Assembly: GCA_002329125.1 (NCBI GenBank)
Contig: DCXX01000039.1
Span: forward strand, 264 to 17,065
Direction: 5' to 3'
DNA length: 16,802 bases
From: Fidelibacterota bacterium UBA2125
GTDB lineage: Bacteria > Fidelibacterota > Marinisomatia > Marinisomatales > S15-B10
Position numbers and translations under genes: made by a program. Positions 8,627-15,393 of the stretch are shown piece after piece. The notes below the pieces were generated by a model. That model worked only from the letters and a program-made list of their open reading frames with translations. It was not told where the DNA came from and searched no databases. Every line of letters starts with the position of its first letter. Position 1 is the stretch's first letter.

Positions 8627-8748
8627 TTTTTGTTGTTTCTCTCTTTGTCTCTTCGGGTATACTTGCCCTGGCTTTTGTCCCGTCTTTTATTTAGCTGTTG
8701 ATTGGGGTTTCTGTGCGCAAGCGAACAAGTAGGACCTATTGACCCAAC

Positions 8749-9870
8749 TTAAGAGCTCGTCCTCATGGGCATTAAAAGCATCGTAATTTCTTCGTTCTCG
8801 CGCTGTTCGTCTGGTAATATAAGCCCTGCGCTAATGGGTGATTTTAGCTTTAGAACCACCCTTTCTGAGTCTATGTGGTTAAGTATGTTCCCAAGATAGG
8901 TGGCATTATATCCAAGCACCATATTTTCGCCACCATAGTCTGCCGCTATTTCTTCTCTCGCGCTGGAAGAGCTTTCAGGGTCTTCGGTTGTAATGAAGCT
9001 TTCATCTCCAGATAGGTGCAGAGCGATCTGTTTTGTGGCTCTATTTGAAAATATCGCTACCCTTTTTACAACACTTAGGAGTTTTATTCTATCAAATGAA
9101 GCAATTTTGTCGTTGTCTGAGGGCAAAACACCTTGATAATCCGGATACCTCTCATCAATTATTCTAGAAAAGATAGTAATGCCAGAGACAGACACTGTTA
9201 TGTGGCTGTCACCAACCCAAAGCACCACCTCTTCATTTTCTCCCACACCTAAATACTGGTTTAGGAGCTGAAGGAATTTTCTCGGAACAATGATGTTGCC
9301 GGAATATCCCTTAAACTCATAGTCCAGTCTTTTACAAACAGAAAGCCTGTGTCCGTCCGTTGCAACGGCTGTTATGCTGTTTTCACCAAACTCAAACAAT
9401 GCGCCCATAAGAGCGGGCTTCAGTTCATCTGTGCTGAGCGCGAAACTTGTTTTTGTTATCAGCTCACCAAGTGTTTTATCTTTAAGAACCACTTCTTTTT
9501 TATTATCTACATCGGGAAGCTGTGGAAATTCTTCTGCACTTACACCCGGTATATCATAATCTCCCTTGCCTGCCCTTATTTTAACGCGGTTGTTTTCATC
9601 TGCATTTATTTTCAGCTCTACGTCTGGCAGTGCGCCCGTTATTTCCGCAAGCGTTTTGTGTGGTAGGGCAACGGCACCTTCTGCGTCTATAGAGGCCGAT
9701 ATTTCTGTAATTATGGTTATCTCTAGGTCCGTTGCGCGCATTGTGAGTGTTTTATTGTTCGCAACCATTAATATACTATTAAGTATTGGTATTGTGGATC
9801 GGGTCGGGGTTGCTTTTGATAGGTGTTGGAGTGCTTTTTGGAGCTTATTCTGATCGACAGTTATCTTCAC
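8749..9870 (-). CDS. dnaN: DNA polymerase III beta subunit (sliding clamp)
   Basis: A ring-shaped processivity clamp that tethers DNA polymerase III and other clamp-binding proteins to DNA. With the GTG start at 9870 the product has 373 residues, normal for the family (about 366-380), and begins VKITVDQNKLQKALQ, like most DnaN proteins. Three repeated clamp domains follow. Marks include ATDGHRL (170-176), ERYPDYQGVLP (240-250) and the C-terminal LLMPMR. The frame is open for 31 more codons to an ATG at 9963, but that extension matches nothing in DnaN and is AT-rich leader-like. The GTG has a GGGGG ribosome site 11 nt upstream, and a -10-like TATGAT lies at 9924-9919 on this strand. dnaA, the usual upstream neighbour, is replaced here by a surA-like gene. 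Confidence 0.97.
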   Translation of the reverse strand: MKITVDQNKLQKALQHLSKATPTRSTIPILNSILMVANNKTLTMRATDLEITIITEISASIDAEGAVALPHKTLAEITGALPDVELKINADENNRVKIRAGKGDYDIPGVSAEEFPQLPDVDNKKEVVLKDKTLGELITKTSFALSTDELKPALMGALFEFGENSITAVATDGHRLSVCKRLDYEFKGYSGNIIVPRKFLQLLNQYLGVGENEEVVLWVGDSHITVSVSGITIFSRIIDERYPDYQGVLPSDNDKIASFDRIKLLSVVKRVAIFSNRATKQIALHLSGDESFITTEDPESSSSAREEIAADYGGENMVLGYNATYLGNILNHIDSERVVLKLKSPISAGLILPDEQRENEEITMLLMPMRTSS

Positions 9871-10168
9871 TTGATTGTGTGCCCCCTTTGATGAATTATT
9901 AATGAATTTTGTACTAAAATCATAGTAAAGAATGTTAGTTACAATAGGCCTTTCTACCAACAAGTTTTTAACGCTTATTAATATAATTAAATAATTAAGG
10001 TAATAAAAAACTTAATAATAATAAGCCATGTTGATAATAACTAAAAACTCCTATTTATTTAAAAGTAGCTGACGGACGACACTCCAAGACAAAGATTAAA
10101 ACTATGTGGGCTTTATGTGGAAACCATCAAGTAAAGAATTAAAGAACGAAAAGAACCGGGCAAAGAAA
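9871..10168. other. 298-bp intergenic region upstream of dnaN with an A+T-rich core; origin-like or promoter
   Basis: No gene is seen between the surA-like stop and the dnaN GTG. Positions 9961-10020 contain only 8 G or C in 60 bases, and A+T-rich sequence continues to about 10055. TGTTGATAA at 10029-10037 (TTATCAACA on the minus strand) differs at one base from the DnaA box TTATCCACA. A poorer TGTGGAAAC sits at 10116-10124. Such a melting-prone tract plus boxes beside dnaN could be an origin, but two weak boxes are not enough, and TTATCAACA also occurs inside the acyl-CoA synthetase gene. The simplest reading is the dnaN promoter/leader. No hairpin terminator for the surA-like gene was found. 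Confidence 0.35.
9882..9889 (-). promoter_or_regulatory. Ribosome-binding site of dnaN
   Basis: On the minus strand AAAGGGGG lies 11 nt before the GTG at 9870. It supports the GTG start over the upstream ATG at 9963. The match to AAGGAGG is imperfect and the spacing slightly long. Confidence 0.55.
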
Positions 10169-11446
10169 TCACTCAAAAACCTTAATATAAACAGAAGAAG
10201 ATTTTTTACTCAGCCAAGATGAAAAAAAATCTGATTTCTTTTTACCTAAAGCAAGAGATTCTATTTCGGCCCAGTGAACCCCAAGGCTAGGCTCACCACC
10301 CGGACGAATATTATTAATCATTATAAGAAAATATGCAGTTTTTACCCATATGGGGGTTGAAAGCTCGTTCATTTTTAGTTTTGGTATAACCTGAGCCAAG
10401 CCAGGATATGGAAGACTAGAAATATTTTGAAACCCCAAGTGACCCCCCCGCTCTTTTGACGTTCCATCATCAGAATATTTCGCGGCAAAAACAGAAAGCT
10501 CTTTTGATGTATTAATGCTGTCAGCAAGGGTGCTGGCCAGCACATAAACACTGTCTTCGTCCGCCTCACTTGGCAGGGGGATAAGAAGGATGTGTCTGGT
10601 GTTCATTTTTTCACCCATACGCTCTATCATTTGAATAATGTGAAAGCCAAAGGGTGATCTGATTACACCGCTTACTTCACCCCCCGATAAGCCCAGCGCC
10701 ACCTCTTCATATTCTGGGACCAATGTTCCACGAGCAGTAAATCCGAGCTCTCCCCCGTTTCGGGCGGAACCCGGATCTTGGCTGTACTGGGAAGCAAGGG
10801 AGCTAAAATCCTCGCCATTAACTATTCGTTGTCGTATTTCATCAAGCTTTTCAATTGATTGGTGTTCTGATTTTCGTCCGGGCGTTATACTTAGGCGAAG
10901 CCATTGAATATCATAAAGCTCTGGGAGCACACCGATACTGTCTTTGTATGTAGAAAAAAAGTCTTCCACCTCTTTTCTGGAAATAACCACCCCAGAAAAC
11001 AGCTGAGACTGAAAACGCTCAACAACCAGTTGATCGTGAATATCAGGCCAAAGCTCTCTTTTTAGCTCACGCAATGACTTGCCAAATATTTCCTCTAATC
11101 TACTCTCTGATCCCGCGCGAGTTAAAACAGATGCGATGTGACGTTCTAGCGCTTCATCCACCTCACGGCTGCTTACAATCACACTCTCAGCTTCGGCAAC
11201 ACTCAACACCAAGTGCTGGTCTATTAGAGACTGTAACACACCCTCTGAAATGTTTTTAATTTTTTCTTCGTTGCTGTTTGGGTCTATACCCATGTTTAGT
11301 GCGGTCATTTGAACAATTTGGACAACCTCACTTTTGAATATTATTTTGTCTCCTACAATTGCTGTAATACCTCCCAGTGATTGTTGAGCAAAACAATAGG
11401 AAAAAAACAAAAAAACTAATACGGTAAGCTGAGAACCTAATTTCAT
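10169..11446 (-). CDS. surA: SurA-like periplasmic peptidyl-prolyl isomerase/chaperone with two parvulin domains
   Basis: Predicted to be exported and to help outer-membrane or secreted proteins fold. From ATG 11446 the 425-residue product begins with a signal peptide (MKLGSQLTVLVFLFFSYCFA, cleavage likely before QQS). A SurA N-terminal segment follows (ITAIVGDKIIFKSEVVQ and helices to about residue 165). The first parvulin domain spans about 178-276, with FSSLASQYSQDPGSARNGGELGF and SPFGFHIIQMIE. The second, at about 281-379, has RHILL, FAAKYSDDGTSKERGGHLGF and an AYFLIMINN end. A charged C-terminal piece follows. The reading frame extends to a TTG at 11464, but ATG 11446 is preferred: it has GAGGA upstream and the signal peptide starts properly. 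It lies 4 nt after the lipoprotein stop, so the two are co-transcribed. The symbol is by homology; the clients are unknown. Confidence 0.88.
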   Translation of the reverse strand: MKLGSQLTVLVFLFFSYCFAQQSLGGITAIVGDKIIFKSEVVQIVQMTALNMGIDPNSNEEKIKNISEGVLQSLIDQHLVLSVAEAESVIVSSREVDEALERHIASVLTRAGSESRLEEIFGKSLRELKRELWPDIHDQLVVERFQSQLFSGVVISRKEVEDFFSTYKDSIGVLPELYDIQWLRLSITPGRKSEHQSIEKLDEIRQRIVNGEDFSSLASQYSQDPGSARNGGELGFTARGTLVPEYEEVALGLSGGEVSGVIRSPFGFHIIQMIERMGEKMNTRHILLIPLPSEADEDSVYVLASTLADSINTSKELSVFAAKYSDDGTSKERGGHLGFQNISSLPYPGLAQVIPKLKMNELSTPIWVKTAYFLIMINNIRPGGEPSLGVHWAEIESLALGKKKSDFFSSWLSKKSSSVYIKVFE

Positions 11447-11450
11447 AATT

Positions 11451-12017
11451 TTAATCTTCCTCAATTATTGTTTTGTATTTCTCCCTTCGCTTTTCAAGGT
11501 AGAGCATCGAAAATATTTTATCATAAACTTCGTCAACTCCCGCCACGGAGCCCTCAGGATAAAAGTCTAGTATATGAGCAACAAGAAATCCTATTTCTGT
11601 TTTAATCGGCCCCACAACACCTTTCCGACGATTAAAAACAGCATCATTAAGCTGCAACATTATATCTCCTTCCTTGGCAACGCCTACCCACGATAAATTG
11701 TTTTGTGAAAGGATAAAATGTTCTTTTCTTCCGCCCCCCCTAAGTGTACTTGCAACGCGATTAGCATCGTTTTCTGTTTTCAATATCACCACGAAAATGC
11801 GCACACAGTTTTTTTCTCTTTTAAAGGCGGCAACATTATTCTTGTAGTAATTTCTAACATCAGCCGATGGAATGTCAATATTATTATATGTTGTGTTATC
11901 AAGAACATATCCCCCGCTGTCTTCATCTGCACCACCGGGACCTGAACAGCCACAACAGAAAATTAATATTATGTTTATTTTGTAGCCCCGAAGAAATGAT
12001 ATCATTTTTTTGTTCAT
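11451..12017 (-). CDS. Small lipoprotein with a degenerate PpiC/parvulin-like domain
   Basis: A 188-residue product with a basic N-terminus, a hydrophobic stretch IILIFCCGC and a probable lipidated cysteine at 24, so it is likely anchored in an envelope membrane. After a Gly/Asp-rich linker, residues 50-185 follow the parvulin plan: a DVRNYYKNNVAAFKRE helix, a VRIFVVILKTENDANRVASTL strand-helix, a SWVGVA segment where PPIases have GxLGW, then GVVGPIKTEIGFLVAHIL matching the family's GxVxGPIxTxxGxHIxxV. Glycines and the usual histidine are eroded, so isomerase activity is uncertain. It precedes the SurA-like gene by 4 nt, suggesting a paired folding module. The lipobox is unusual because of its cysteines. 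The start at 12017 is the first ATG, with no clear ribosome site; ATG 12005 is an alternative. Confidence 0.7.
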   Translation of the reverse strand: MNKKMISFLRGYKINIILIFCCGCSGPGGADEDSGGYVLDNTTYNNIDIPSADVRNYYKNNVAAFKREKNCVRIFVVILKTENDANRVASTLRGGGRKEHFILSQNNLSWVGVAKEGDIMLQLNDAVFNRRKGVVGPIKTEIGFLVAHILDFYPEGSVAGVDEVYDKIFSMLYLEKRREKYKTIIEED

Positions 12018-12139
12018 ATGTCTAGCAAGTTAAGCCGTTCCAACAAACCAACAAAGGCACATTCTAATGTAATAAGGCAGAACGTGGGTGCGACCCAACC
12101 ACAATAACACAAAAACGGTATAGCCCGGGCACGTCATAA

Positions 12140-14014
12140 TCAACGGCTTAAAACGACTGAAAGTGCCGCAATATCCGACGGGGTTACACCCGAAACCCTA
12201 GAGGCCTGCCCAAGGGTTTCGGGCATGACCCGGCTAAGCTTCTCCCGGGCCTCTGTAGAGAGCGCCAAAAAAGAGTTATATTTAAATCCACGAGGTATGG
12301 GAAGGCTGTCGTTTTGAATTATTCGAGAAAGCAAGCGCTCTTGGCGGCGTATATAGGGCGCATACTTAATAATAGCCTCTAATTCCTCAAGAACAAGCGA
12401 TGAGACGGTGTTGACAGAAGGTTTTTTAATTGAAACCTGTTTTAATAAGCCAGATATTTTCTCAGATAAAACTCCCTCACCATCCGCAACCCTACGCAAA
12501 CCATTGTTGGGTGCAGAAAATTTAACGCCATTTGTGGTGACAGCACCGCTACCGACAAAACCACACAACAAAAAATCCAGCTGTATTTGCCTTTGAGTTA
12601 TAGCCAAATAATCGCAATCCGTTAATAAGCCCACAGCCCTTCCCAAGTGAGACAACCTCCTGTCAGAATTTGTTGTTCTCAAGGAAAGGCGGTGTTCCGC
12701 ACGAGACGTAAACATTCTATAGGGCTCATCAACATCCTTTGTAACAAGATCGTCAATCAACACACCAATATATGCTTGATCGCGCCGCAATGAAAACGGG
12801 CTTTTACCAAGGACGCTATGAGCAGCATTAATACCTGCTATTAACCCCTGTGCAGCAGCTTCTTCATAGCCGGAAGTGCCATTAATTTGTCCTGCCATAA
12901 AAAGACCGCGACAACCCTTTGATTCAAGGGTAGATTTTAGTTGTGATGGAGGAAAAAAATCATATTCTATTGCATAACCAGGACGATAAAACTCGACACG
13001 CTCTAGACCAGAAATAGTACGAAGAGCAGCAAGCTGTACGTCGGCGGGCAAACTAGTTGAAAAACCACCAGTATATATTTGTTTGGAGCCACGCCACTCT
13101 TCTTCCAAGACAATTCTATGAGACGGTTTATCAGAAAACCGATATACCTTGTCTTCAATTGAGGGGCAGTATCTTGGGCCAACCGCAGTTATTTGTCCTG
13201 AATACATTGGAGACTTAAGAATGTTTCTATCTATTGTTGAGTGTGTTTCGTTGTTGGTGTTAACAATCCAGGACGGTAGGTTTGGAGGAGAAAAGCCTTT
13301 GGTGCGAAAGGAGGTGGGTCTTGGTTGGGTGTCTCCATATGTTTTTTTGAGGGAAGAGAAGTCGATGGTAGACCTTTTTAACCGCGGTGGCGTACCCGTT
13401 TTTAGGCGACCCCCACGAATACCAAACCGCTTCAATGAACCAGTAATACCGGTTGAGGCCTCTTCCCCCATTCTTCCAGCAGAAGACATATTTGTTCCAA
13501 CGTGAACAACACCACACAAAAAGGTTCCACATGTGATAATCACCGCAGAAGAATAAATAGAACCACCAGATAGAAGCCTTACACCATAACAACGATCGCC
13601 AGAAAATAGTATCTTTGATACTTCTTCCTCATACAAAGAGATGTTTTGTCTATTAAACACCTCAGCCTTGACGGTGCGCTCATACGCCCGCTTATCAACC
13701 TGTACGCGAGGCGCCCTAACAGCCGACCCCTTAGATCTGTTTAATGTTTTGAACTGTACACCCGAAAGATCTGTTGCAACAGCCATGTATCCCCCCAATG
13801 CATCAATTTCACTGAGAAGGTGGCCCTTTGCTACCCCCCCTATAGCAGGATTACAAGACATTCTAGCCAAAGAAGAAGAGCTTATGGTAATAAGTGCAAC
13901 ACTACAGCCAAGTTTTGATGCTGAAAGCGAAGACTCTACACCAGCATGCCCACCACCGACCACAATAACATCATATTGTTTGATTTTATGTGGCTTGTGT
14001 TTCACGTGAAACAC
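12140..14014 (-). CDS. mnmG: tRNA uridine-5-carboxymethylaminomethyl synthesis enzyme MnmG (GidA)
   Basis: The FAD-dependent partner of MnmE that installs carboxymethylaminomethyl or aminomethyl groups at U34 of several tRNAs, using methylene-tetrahydrofolate. The 624-residue length is normal. Seen motifs are the FAD loop VVVGGGHAGVE (18-27), SCNPAIGGVAKGH (53-65), GRLKTGTPPR (202-211), RYCPSIEDKV (281-290), GQINGTSGYEEAAAQG (375-390), SRAEHRLSLR (437-446), and a C-terminal helical MnmE/tRNA-binding domain ending GVTPSDIAALSVVLSR. It starts at GTG 14014, sharing one base with the mnmE stop (TAGTG); a second GTG at 14005 is possible. The first six codons are formed by a parS palindrome and give MFHVKH, an extension that precedes the conserved YDVIVVGGG. 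Confidence 0.98.
   Translation of the reverse strand: MFHVKHKPHKIKQYDVIVVGGGHAGVESSLSASKLGCSVALITISSSSLARMSCNPAIGGVAKGHLLSEIDALGGYMAVATDLSGVQFKTLNRSKGSAVRAPRVQVDKRAYERTVKAEVFNRQNISLYEEEVSKILFSGDRCYGVRLLSGGSIYSSAVIITCGTFLCGVVHVGTNMSSAGRMGEEASTGITGSLKRFGIRGGRLKTGTPPRLKRSTIDFSSLKKTYGDTQPRPTSFRTKGFSPPNLPSWIVNTNNETHSTIDRNILKSPMYSGQITAVGPRYCPSIEDKVYRFSDKPSHRIVLEEEWRGSKQIYTGGFSTSLPADVQLAALRTISGLERVEFYRPGYAIEYDFFPPSQLKSTLESKGCRGLFMAGQINGTSGYEEAAAQGLIAGINAAHSVLGKSPFSLRRDQAYIGVLIDDLVTKDVDEPYRMFTSRAEHRLSLRTTNSDRRLSHLGRAVGLLTDCDYLAITQRQIQLDFLLCGFVGSGAVTTNGVKFSAPNNGLRRVADGEGVLSEKISGLLKQVSIKKPSVNTVSSLVLEELEAIIKYAPYIRRQERLLSRIIQNDSLPIPRGFKYNSFLALSTEAREKLSRVMPETLGQASRVSGVTPSDIAALSVVLSR
13998..14013. promoter_or_regulatory. 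parS: parS centromere site (ParB-binding), inside the mnmG start
   Basis: TGTTTCACGTGAAACA is a perfect 16-bp palindrome and matches the conserved bacterial parS consensus (TGTTNCACGTGAAACA). ParB binds it and spreads, and ParA and SMC then move the origin region to daughter cells. It occupies codons 1-6 of mnmG and encodes the residues FHVKH after the start. mnmG lies beside parA/parB in many genomes. Neither par gene is in this window. An exact 16-bp match is very unlikely by chance. Confidence 0.9.
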
Positions 14015-15393
14015 TATTTTCCAACACAGAATTGATCAAACACAGAATTGATAATGTGATCTGGTGTTGTTATGCCCAAAATTGTGTCTAAGTGTGAAAG
14101 AGCAACCCGCAGATCTGACAACAACAACTCTATTGGTTCACCATCCTTAGCAGCAGAAAGCGCACAATCAAGAGAATTTATTGAACTGCCAATGGAAACC
14201 TCGTGCCGCTTGTTTGTTAACAAGGGTTGGTCGGTAGAGAAATCTTTTGTTAGAGACTCTTTTATGGATGAAAGCAACGTTGAAACGTTATGACCACTTT
14301 TAACAGAAACTAAAACATGTTTATATGTATTGTTTGAAGAAAGTTCAATGGGAATGTTTTTGTGCATTAGGTCTGACTTATTAATTACAACAAGAAAAGG
14401 AGCAGAAAAGATAGGGTTTGAGAGAATCGAGTTAATGTTATTAGGAAGGCTGTCAACACTCCAAACCCAAAGAACAAGCGATGCCGATGCTAAATAATTT
14501 TTCGCAATATCTATTCCTGCCGACTCTATCGAATTGTTAGGCTTACGAATACCTGCGGTATCGACAAAAGAAACGGGAACACCACACATATCATAGTGAA
14601 CATCAACAGCGTCTGTTGTGGTTCCCGGCTTTCCAGAAACAATGACACGCTCTTCCTTTACAAGTGCGTTTAGCAAGGAAGATTTTCCTACGTTTGGATT
14701 GCCCGTTATAACTACCTGGGCTCCATCACGAAAAACGCGCCCCCCAGAAAAGGTGTTAAGCAGCGAAGACAGCGCACCCCTTAGCAAGACGAGCTTATTA
14801 GTCCACTCAACAGGACGAGCAAGTGAGGGCTCATGATCAATAAAATCTAGCTCAACCTCCATCTTCCCAATTATAGAGACGAGTGTGTCTCGTAAAGATG
14901 TAATTTCATTCGACAACAGACCCACAAGAGCCGCAACGCCAACACGCTGAGACCTTTCTGTCTTTGCTCTAATTATATCGGCAACTGCTTCGGCCTGTGA
15001 AAGGTCTAGCTTTCCATTAATAAAGGCTCTTTTAGTAAACTCTCCAGGGGGGGCAGGGACGGCCCCACAAGCGATGGAAGCAGTTATAATGCTTTTGGGC
15101 ACAGAAACACCACCGTGGCAAGAGATATCTACAACATCTTCTCCGGTATAAGAATTTGGGGCCTTATAATAAGTAATAACCACTTGATCCAGTGGTTGCC
15201 CGGAAGAATTGTAAAGATAGGTGAGCAAAGTGTGTCCAGGCTTAAAAGATGAAAAAGGTTTTTTTGAGAGCAACGAAGCGATATCAAGAGATTTGGACCC
15301 TGTTAGCCTGACAATAGCCAGGGCACTAATTCCGGGCGGTGTTGCCTGCGCAACAACAGTTGGCCCTCCCACATTTGAGGACATTGTTGGCAT
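14014..15393 (-). CDS. mnmE: tRNA modification GTPase MnmE (TrmE)
   Basis: The GTPase that works with MnmG (next gene) on U34 of tRNAs; K+-dependent G-domain dimerisation drives the reaction. The 459-residue product shows a tetrahydrofolate-binding N-domain (VAQATPPGISALAIVRLTG, GEFTKRAFINGKLDLSQAEAV), a helical domain, and the inserted G domain with GNPNVGKS (231-238), GTTTD (257-261), DTAG (278-281) and NKSD (338-341). E290 sits twelve residues after the DTAG aspartate, like the catalytic E282 of E. coli. The C-terminus reads FCVGK, the family's C-[IV]-G-K end with catalytic Cys456. The start ATG at 15393 shares one base with the yidC stop (TAATG), with no Shine-Dalgarno seen, so coupling is likely. 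Everything expected for an active enzyme is present. Confidence 0.98.
   Translation of the reverse strand: MPTMSSNVGGPTVVAQATPPGISALAIVRLTGSKSLDIASLLSKKPFSSFKPGHTLLTYLYNSSGQPLDQVVITYYKAPNSYTGEDVVDISCHGGVSVPKSIITASIACGAVPAPPGEFTKRAFINGKLDLSQAEAVADIIRAKTERSQRVGVAALVGLLSNEITSLRDTLVSIIGKMEVELDFIDHEPSLARPVEWTNKLVLLRGALSSLLNTFSGGRVFRDGAQVVITGNPNVGKSSLLNALVKEERVIVSGKPGTTTDAVDVHYDMCGVPVSFVDTAGIRKPNNSIESAGIDIAKNYLASASLVLWVWSVDSLPNNINSILSNPIFSAPFLVVINKSDLMHKNIPIELSSNNTYKHVLVSVKSGHNVSTLLSSIKESLTKDFSTDQPLLTNKRHEVSIGSSINSLDCALSAAKDGEPIELLLSDLRVALSHLDTILGITTPDHIINSVFDQFCVGK
14023..14052. repeat. 14-bp direct repeat at the 3' end of mnmE, next to parS
   Basis: AACACAGAATTGAT occurs at 14023-14036 and again at 14039-14052, separated by 2 bp. 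On the coding strand the two copies are read in different frames, giving INSV and DQFCV in the conserved MnmE C-terminus. It begins 10 bp from the parS palindrome. It may be chance or an old slippage duplication. Confidence 0.8.

Noticed and set aside
9871..9963. 31-codon N-terminal extension of dnaN from ATG 9963
   Set aside because: The extension has no DnaN similarity and is AT-rich. The GTG at 9870 begins the family-typical VKITVDQNKL, has a ribosome site, and gives normal length.
10724..10732. TGTTCCACG, half of a parS site
   Set aside because: The second half does not match and it lies in surA coding sequence.
11447..11464. TTG start of the surA-like gene at 11464
   Set aside because: It overlaps the lipoprotein stop by 14 nt and has no advantage. 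ATG 11446 follows a GAGGA site and begins a clean signal peptide.
12085..12097. TGGGTGCGACCCA hairpin between mnmG and the lipoprotein gene as a terminator
   Set aside because: The stem is only 5 bp with a 3-nt loop, and no T-run follows on the minus strand.
12122..12131. GCCCGGGC palindrome just after the mnmG stop as a terminator
   Set aside because: It leaves no room for a loop, and the T-run that follows is several bases away.
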